Source: Erwinia sorbitola
GTDB taxonomy: Bacteria; Pseudomonadota; Gammaproteobacteria; Enterobacterales; Enterobacteriaceae
Length of the DNA stretch: 64,000 nt
Assembly (NCBI RefSeq): GCF_009738185.1
Contig: NZ_CP046509.1
Coordinates: 186,001 to 250,000 of the forward strand
Reading direction: 5' to 3'
Position numbers and translations under genes: made by a program. Below the pieces are notes generated by a model. That model searched no databases. It saw nothing but the letters and a program-made list of their open reading frames with translations, and was not told where the DNA came from. Positions 59,087-64,000 of the stretch are shown here, one piece after another (the stretch's first letter is position 1; each line of letters begins with the position of its first letter).

Positions 59087-59509
59087 ATGACCGTTATTAC
59101 TAAAGTGAAAACCGGATCGATTTTCGAAGAGAAAGCCAGCTACTCGCGCATTGTGGCGGTAGATAACTGGATTTATGTCTCGAATACCGCCGGGCGTCAT
59201 CCGCAGACGAAAGACATTCCGGAGGATATCAGCGCTCAGACCCATCAGGTGTTCGCCAATATTGAGCAGGCGCTGGCCGCAGTGCAGGCGACGCTGGCCG
59301 ATGTGGTGATGTCGCGGGTGTTTATACAGGATCCGCAGGATGTGCCGACGGTGATGGCCATCATTGGCGAAAAGTTTCGCGGAATCAATCCTGCTTCTAC
59401 GGTGACCTGTCCGCCGCTCGGCTCCACTGTTTATAAAGTGGAGCTGGAAGTGACCGCCTATCGTGGCGCATCTGCCGCAGAAATCGTCGAACTCACCGTG
59501 GCGCTGTAA
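59087..59509 (+). CDS. Rid-family (YjgF-like) protein
   Basis: A 140-residue Rid protein: YSRIVAVDNWIYVSNTAGRH, TQDIFANIEQALAAVQATLA-like helix, VVMSRVFIQDPQDVPTVMAI, then STVTCPPLGSTVYKVELEVT. The catalytic Arg that in RidA follows PA (PARS) is missing: the segment reads NPASTV. It therefore probably belongs to a Rid subgroup without classical imine-deaminase activity. AAAGGAGAGAGAT precedes ATG. It sits between the OCD-like gene and the FAD oxidase gene, where an imine product would be expected. Confidence 0.86.
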   Translation: MTVITKVKTGSIFEEKASYSRIVAVDNWIYVSNTAGRHPQTKDIPEDISAQTHQVFANIEQALAAVQATLADVVMSRVFIQDPQDVPTVMAIIGEKFRGINPASTVTCPPLGSTVYKVELEVTAYRGASAAEIVELTVAL

Positions 59510-59530
59510 CGCCCGCTAAAGAAGGTATCT

Positions 59531-60823
59531 ATGGCCCCTGTGATTGCTCCGGTTCACACTAATACCACGCTGCCCGCTGCCACCACCGTGGTAGTGATTG
59601 GCGGCGGTATTGTTGGATTAACGGCCGCGCTGACGCTGGCAGAACGTAATATCCCCGTGGTGCTGCTGGAAAAAGGCCGCCTGGCGGGTGAGCAGTCCTC
59701 ACGTAACCTCGGCTGGGTGCGTAAAACCAGCCGTATGGCGGACGATATTCCGCTGGCACTCGCCTCTGACCGCCTGTGGGCCGCCATGGCGGAGCGTACC
59801 GGGCAGGATGTTGGCTATCGTCAGGCCGGGATCATGTTTGTTGGCCGTACTCTGGCACAGATGGCGATGTATGAAAACTGGCTGAAATCCGTAGAGCATC
59901 TTGGCCTGGATTCGCAGCTGCTGAGTGCGCAGCAGATTGCGGCGCGGGTGCCGGGCGGCAGGGAAACCTGGGCGGGAGGTATTTATACTGCTTCTGATGG
60001 TCGCGCCGAGCCGACGCTGGCATCCAGTGCGATTGCTACAGCAGCCATTGCCAGAGGTGTAACCATCGTTGAAAACTGCGCGGTACGCAGCCTGTCGCTG
60101 GCGGGGGGCAAAGTCAGCGGCGTTGTGACGGAAAAAGGGGAGATCCGCTGTGAACAGGTGCTGCTGGCCGGAGGGCTGTGGTCACGGCGTTTTCTCGGCA
60201 ACCATGGCATATCGCTACCGACATTGCCGTTAATCTGCTCGGTTCTGCGCACCACGCCGATGGACGGGCCAACGGAGATCGCCGTGGGCGCACCGGATTT
60301 CTCCTTCCGTAAGCATCACGATGGTGGCTTTATTATTACCCAGCGCGGTGCGCTGGATGCCTCGCTGACGCTGGATCATCTGCTGATTGGTTGGCGCTAT
60401 CTGCAACAGTTACGCAGTCAGCGCAGCTTCCTGCGTATTTCGTCAGGCAAATATTTCTTTAAAGATCTGGCGCTGGCTCGCCGCTGGAAAGCACACAGCC
60501 GCTCACCGTTTGAGCGGGTACGCACTCTCGATCCCGAGGTTAACCCGGCGCTGAACCAGGAGGCGATGACTAATCTGATCGCTGCCTGGCCTGCTTTTAA
60601 AAACGCGGTTATTGCTGACGCCTGGGCCGGGGCCATCGACGTGACACCGGACTCCAATCCGGTGATTGGGCCGGTGGCGAAAATACCGGGCCTGACGCTG
60701 GCGACAGGATTTTCAGGACATGGATTTGGCACGTCGCCCGCCGCCGGGCAGCTGGCTGCCGACCTGGTGTCAGGCTCTCAGCCGATTATCGACCCGCAGC
60801 CCTATCGGTTTGAGAGATTCTGA
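59531..60823 (+). CDS. FAD-dependent amino acid oxidase (DAO family)
   Basis: A 430-residue DadA/DAO-type flavoprotein. The dinucleotide motif is VVVIGGGIVGLTAALTLAER followed by VVLLEKGRLAGEQSSRNLGW, the AGE-SSRN flavin-contact loop. The C-terminal FAD segment is LTLATGFSGHGFGTSPAAGQ with D near VTPDSNPVIG. It oxidises a D-amino acid, glycine-type or amine substrate to an imine. AAAGAAGGTATCT precedes ATG. It ends the three-gene run, and its last 22 bp overlap the 3' end of the convergent cyclase gene. Confidence 0.87.
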   Translation: MAPVIAPVHTNTTLPAATTVVVIGGGIVGLTAALTLAERNIPVVLLEKGRLAGEQSSRNLGWVRKTSRMADDIPLALASDRLWAAMAERTGQDVGYRQAGIMFVGRTLAQMAMYENWLKSVEHLGLDSQLLSAQQIAARVPGGRETWAGGIYTASDGRAEPTLASSAIATAAIARGVTIVENCAVRSLSLAGGKVSGVVTEKGEIRCEQVLLAGGLWSRRFLGNHGISLPTLPLICSVLRTTPMDGPTEIAVGAPDFSFRKHHDGGFIITQRGALDASLTLDHLLIGWRYLQQLRSQRSFLRISSGKYFFKDLALARRWKAHSRSPFERVRTLDPEVNPALNQEAMTNLIAAWPAFKNAVIADAWAGAIDVTPDSNPVIGPVAKIPGLTLATGFSGHGFGTSPAAGQLAADLVSGSQPIIDPQPYRFERF

Positions 60824-61884
60824 GGCTCAGTCTCCCAGAGCTGGATACCGTCGCGGCCGGTGCGTTTAACGCTGTAAAGCGCCTGGTCGGCATGGCGCAG
60901 CCACTGGTGAATGGATTCGGCGGTGGCTGCCGGAGCAATACCGATGCTCACCGAACAGCGGAAGTCTGGTGAGGCAGGTAGCTGAATCTGCGAGATTTTC
61001 TCTTTTAACGCGGCGGCGAGCATCACAATAGTGTTGCTGTCAGCATCGCGCACAATCACCCCCAGTTCATCCCCCCCAAAGCGAGCGGGGATATCCCGGA
61101 TGCCTACTTCCGTGCGCAGCAGCATGGAGATCTCCGCCAGCAGATAATCCCCGGCTTCATGGCCGAAACGGTCATTGACCTGCTTAAAGTTATCCACATC
61201 CAGCAGCAACAGCCAGGCGTGGCTGTCACCCCGCTGGGTGCGCAGGTACTCACTTTCCAGCCTGCGATCGAACAGGCGGCGATTAGGGATTTTCAGGCTG
61301 GGATCCATCAGGGAGATACGCTCCAGCTCGCGATTTTTGCGGCGCAGGCTGAGGGTTAGCTGATAGGAGACGGCGCTTAACACCAGCATATAGCAGGTCG
61401 CCAGCGGCAGCGTCAGCCACACCGTACGGGTGCTGAAGGTGAGCTGTAGCGGCATACCGATGACGCTCCACGCAGGAATAAAAGCCAGCAGAAAAGCGGC
61501 GATGGCTGATTTTAACTGCGGCCAGCCCCCGGCGGCATAGCGGTCAGAGGCCAGTACCGCCATGATAATCAGTGACGGCAGCGGGCTGATGGCCATCACC
61601 GCCACCCAGACCCCGCCAAAAGCGGCGTCGATGGTGAGATTGCGCCGCTCGGTATTGGTTGGATCGTTGGAAGATTGTGCCAGCATCCAGGCGATTATCG
61701 GCCAGATAAAGGCATTGATACTGAGCAGAATGGCCAGCCACAGCCCGCGATTTAACTCTGTCAGCACCGACAGGATGGGGAAAAAACACAAAAAAGTACC
61801 CAGTTGCCGCATGGCGAACATGCGACGAATAAAGCGCATTGAGCGCTGTTTTAATTGTCTGTCATCAGGAGAGTAATAGTGCAT
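60802..61884 (-). CDS. MASE2-GGDEL diguanylate cyclase
   Basis: A 360-residue membrane protein. The N-terminal ~175 residues hold about five membrane segments of the MASE2 sensor (RQLGTFLCFFPILSVLTELN, LWLAILLSINAFIWPIIAWM), as in DgcC/AdrA. The GGDEF domain has MDPSLKIPNRRLFDRRLESE and active loop ARFGGDELGVIV (residues 270-274, Leu in place of Phe). The RxxD inhibitory site five residues upstream is absent. It is likely active in making c-di-GMP, without product inhibition. ATG 61884 is the start that gives the MASE2 N-terminus; no good ribosome site is seen. Confidence 0.87.
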   Translation of the reverse strand: MHYYSPDDRQLKQRSMRFIRRMFAMRQLGTFLCFFPILSVLTELNRGLWLAILLSINAFIWPIIAWMLAQSSNDPTNTERRNLTIDAAFGGVWVAVMAISPLPSLIIMAVLASDRYAAGGWPQLKSAIAAFLLAFIPAWSVIGMPLQLTFSTRTVWLTLPLATCYMLVLSAVSYQLTLSLRRKNRELERISLMDPSLKIPNRRLFDRRLESEYLRTQRGDSHAWLLLLDVDNFKQVNDRFGHEAGDYLLAEISMLLRTEVGIRDIPARFGGDELGVIVRDADSNTIVMLAAALKEKISQIQLPASPDFRCSVSIGIAPAATAESIHQWLRHADQALYSVKRTGRDGIQLWETEPQNLSNR

Positions 61885-61967
61885 GAATGCGCGACATTGT
61901 GCCGATCGATGGTGCAGTGTATCGGAAAAAAAGTAACGCGTTGGTAATTTTATTAGTGCCTGAGAAT

Positions 61968-61996
61968 AATGCCAGCAGACGAACGCTGCTGGCATT
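61968..61996 (-). terminator. Hairpin after the siderophore receptor gene
   Basis: AATGCCAGCAG-acgaacg-CTGCTGGCATT, a perfect 11-bp stem 22 bp beyond the receptor stop. The following minus-strand bases are not T-rich. Confidence 0.6.
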
Positions 61997-62018
61997 AACA
62001 GGTTGGAAAATTATCTAA

Positions 62019-64000
62019 TTAAAACGAGTAGTTAGCCGATACTGAGAAGTTGCGAGGCGCGCCATAAACCACGTAGGTACCCATATAATCGTAATACTCG
62101 CGGTCGAACAGGTTATTGATATTAGCCTGGACGGAAACCTGCTTAGTAACCTGATAACGGCTGAACAGATTCACCAGCGTGACAGGGGACTGATCGATAT
62201 AGTCGCTGCCTGCCGGGCCGTCCGCAACATTCGCCCAGGTTTTATTCTGCCAGTTCACGCCACCGCCTACGGTGAGATCCTGCAACATTGGCAGACGATA
62301 GCTGGTAAACAGTTTGGCGGTAGTGCGCGGTATTTCCGGCATAACGGCAGTACCGTTACGCTGTTCAGCTATATAGCGCGATGCACCGAACGTCATCTGC
62401 CAGTTATCGGTTAATGCACCGTTCACTTCAAACTCTACGCCGCGGCTGACCGCATCCACTTCGTCATAGGCATATTCAGTGGTGCCAGGAATATAGACAT
62501 AGCTGTTAACACCCAGCCCGTTCTGCTCGGTACGGAACAGTGAAAGCGTGGCGGTCAGACGGCTGTTATTCCAGTCGCCTTTGATGCCCGTTTCGTAGCT
62601 TTTGCCCGTTACCGGATCGAGGTACTGCGCGCTGCTGTTACGTGAGGTTTGCGGCTGGAAGATGCTGGTGTAGCTGGCATACAGCGAGTAGGTATCGTTC
62701 AGGTCGTAGGTCAGACCGGCATAAGGCGCAATCTTATCGGCATCGTTATTACCGGACGTGCCGTTAGCGCTCCAGTCGGTGTAGCGGGCACCCACCAGCA
62801 GTGACAGTGGATCGGCGAGGGAGAAGCGGGCCGCCGTATAGACCGACTTCTGGCGAATAGCGTCATCCAGATAAGGCGTAAAAGGTGACCAGTCGGTGGC
62901 CCCTGTGGTGCCGTTCCAGTTACGGAAATCACCCACCTGCGAGCTATCCAGATTGGTGAAGCTGTTAAAGAAGGTGTTGTCCTGCTTGCTGTAGCTACCG
63001 CCAATCATCAGTTCATGACTGCGGCCCAGCAGTTCAAACGGGCCGTTAGCATAGAGATCTACGCTGTCGGTGGTGCGGCGACCTTTGTTCCAGCCGCTGT
63101 AAAGCAGGCTTCCCGTGCCGGTGGCTTTATCCGGGTAACCGCTGGCATACATCAGACGAGTGTCAAAATTGGTGCGGGTATGGCTGCCGGTGGCCTGTGC
63201 CTGCCAGCCGCTGTCAAATTTATGCGTCAGGGTGGCGAAAAACTTATTGGATTCTTTATCGCTGTACGCCCAGTCTGCGCCGGAGTTAAAGCTGCGATCA
63301 AAATGGGTGCGCTCGCCGTTGCTGTAGAAGGTTGGAATACCGCCCCAGCTTGGGTCTTCAGTGCTGCTCTCCTGATAATCCCACCCCAGCGACAGCGTGG
63401 TGGAATCGCTCAGATCGGCATCCAGCACGGTGGTGAGGAATTTCTTACGGGCATGATAGCGATCCAGCCAGCTGTCATTTTCCTGGTAACCGCCGATGGC
63501 GCGGCCGCGTACGCTACCTGACTCATTCAACGGTACGGTGATGTCGCCCACGTAGCGCTGCTTATCCCAGCTGCCGGTTTCCGCCGACAGGCTGCCGGTC
63601 ACGACTTTACTGTCGGCGTGCTTGCGCACCATATTGACAGAGGCTGACGGATTACCGGATCCGAGCGCCAGGCTGTTCGCACCGCGAATCACTTCGACAC
63701 GGTCATAGATAGCCGTATCTGAACGCGCGTCACCGAGATCCCAGACATCGGTCACCACGGTCGGTACACCATCAAACAGATAGTTATTAATCAGGAAACC
63801 GCGTGAATAGTAGTTCGAGCGATCGGAGTCGATATTTGAGGCAGAGACGCCAGTGGTATTGTTCAGCACATCGCCAACGCTTTGTAGCCCCTGATCCTGC
63901 ATGCGCTGTTTGCTGACGATTGACACTGACTGCGGAATATCACGCACCGTCAGCGGCATTTTGGTACCCGCAGTGGTCACCGGCACGCTGTAGTCGGTGG
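62019..64000 (-). CDS. fhuE: FhuE-type TonB-dependent siderophore receptor (5' end missing)
   Basis: At least 660 residues; the frame stays open to the right edge, so the signal peptide and TonB box lie outside. Plug domain: TTAGTKMPLTVRDIPQSVSI, NTTGVSASNIDSDRSNYYSR, VEVIRGANSLALGSGNPSAS, VNMVRKHADSK. The 22-strand barrel ends with the typical NNLFDREYYDYMGTYVVYGA and the final Phe (NYSF). Similarity is closest to E. coli FhuE, the receptor for coprogen, rhodotorulic acid and ferrioxamine. Any Fur box would be beyond the window. Confidence 0.92.
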   Translation of the reverse strand, partial: TDYSVPVTTAGTKMPLTVRDIPQSVSIVSKQRMQDQGLQSVGDVLNNTTGVSASNIDSDRSNYYSRGFLINNYLFDGVPTVVTDVWDLGDARSDTAIYDRVEVIRGANSLALGSGNPSASVNMVRKHADSKVVTGSLSAETGSWDKQRYVGDITVPLNESGSVRGRAIGGYQENDSWLDRYHARKKFLTTVLDADLSDSTTLSLGWDYQESSTEDPSWGGIPTFYSNGERTHFDRSFNSGADWAYSDKESNKFFATLTHKFDSGWQAQATGSHTRTNFDTRLMYASGYPDKATGTGSLLYSGWNKGRRTTDSVDLYANGPFELLGRSHELMIGGSYSKQDNTFFNSFTNLDSSQVGDFRNWNGTTGATDWSPFTPYLDDAIRQKSVYTAARFSLADPLSLLVGARYTDWSANGTSGNNDADKIAPYAGLTYDLNDTYSLYASYTSIFQPQTSRNSSAQYLDPVTGKSYETGIKGDWNNSRLTATLSLFRTEQNGLGVNSYVYIPGTTEYAYDEVDAVSRGVEFEVNGALTDNWQMTFGASRYIAEQRNGTAVMPEIPRTTAKLFTSYRLPMLQDLTVGGGVNWQNKTWANVADGPAGSDYIDQSPVTLVNLFSRYQVTKQVSVQANINNLFDREYYDYMGTYVVYGAPRNFSVSANYSF

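Overview
The window is enterobacterial DNA. The run gor / rlmJ / prlC / rsmJ / uspA / uspB / pitA / yhiN matches the E. coli 78-79 min region. Quinoprotein glucose dehydrogenase, a Type VI secretion (T6SS) block with TagK/TagJ, DUF3289/DUF943 pairs and many small catabolic modules together suggest Erwiniaceae (Erwinia/Pantoea-like). The genus is an inference. I see no rRNA, tRNA, CRISPR array, transposase or integrase.

Layout: (1) 1-3831, end of a T6SS cluster: truncated vgrG with a 23-copy PSVT tail, PAAR, TagK-like, TagJ, TssE. (2) 4003-7358, single genes: SRPBCC protein, nucleoside hydrolase, DUF1471 peptide, and a TetR/Rob-like operon with a palindromic operator. (3) 7567-16873, a polyol (inositol-like) block: LacI regulator, two sugar isomerase/epimerase TIM barrels, two Gfo/Idh/MocA dehydrogenases, a sigma-54 activator facing a well-formed -24/-12 promoter, and a periplasmic sugar-binding protein without its ABC partners; a TerC protein sits inside. 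(4) 17168-28594, small-molecule oxidation and hydrolysis: Tat-signal esterase; LysR / Rieske oxygenase / reductase; then chloroperoxidase-like hydrolase, YcaC-like hydrolase, MFS transporter with a fused ABM-like tail, an array of 126-bp repeats, LysR, ABM-domain membrane protein and YtcJ-like amidohydrolase. A ~31-bp element occurs in both divergent promoter regions of the last group and probably joins it into one regulon. (5) 28649-32568, a two-gene dynamin-like GTPase operon (LeoA/LeoBC, the Eleos anti-phage type). (6) 32707-36671, gcd and a LacI regulator separated by a perfect 16-bp inverted repeat. (7) 36693-53150, the conserved core, interrupted between gor and rbn by an AT-rich tandem duplication of a DUF3289-DUF943 pair whose second DUF3289 has a 189-residue in-frame deletion. 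(8) 53603-60823, an amine/amino-acid module: TetR with two operators, arginase-like enzyme, APC permease, AraC regulator, ornithine-cyclodeaminase-like protein, Rid-family protein, FAD amino-acid oxidase. (9) 60802-64000, a MASE2-GGDEL cyclase and a FhuE-type siderophore receptor cut by the right edge.

The best leads for something undescribed are the duplicated DUF3289-DUF943 unit, the LysR-linked amidohydrolase/hydrolase regulon with its repeat array, and the amine module with altered arginase and Rid active sites. Functions are read from sequence and recalled family knowledge; no database search was run.
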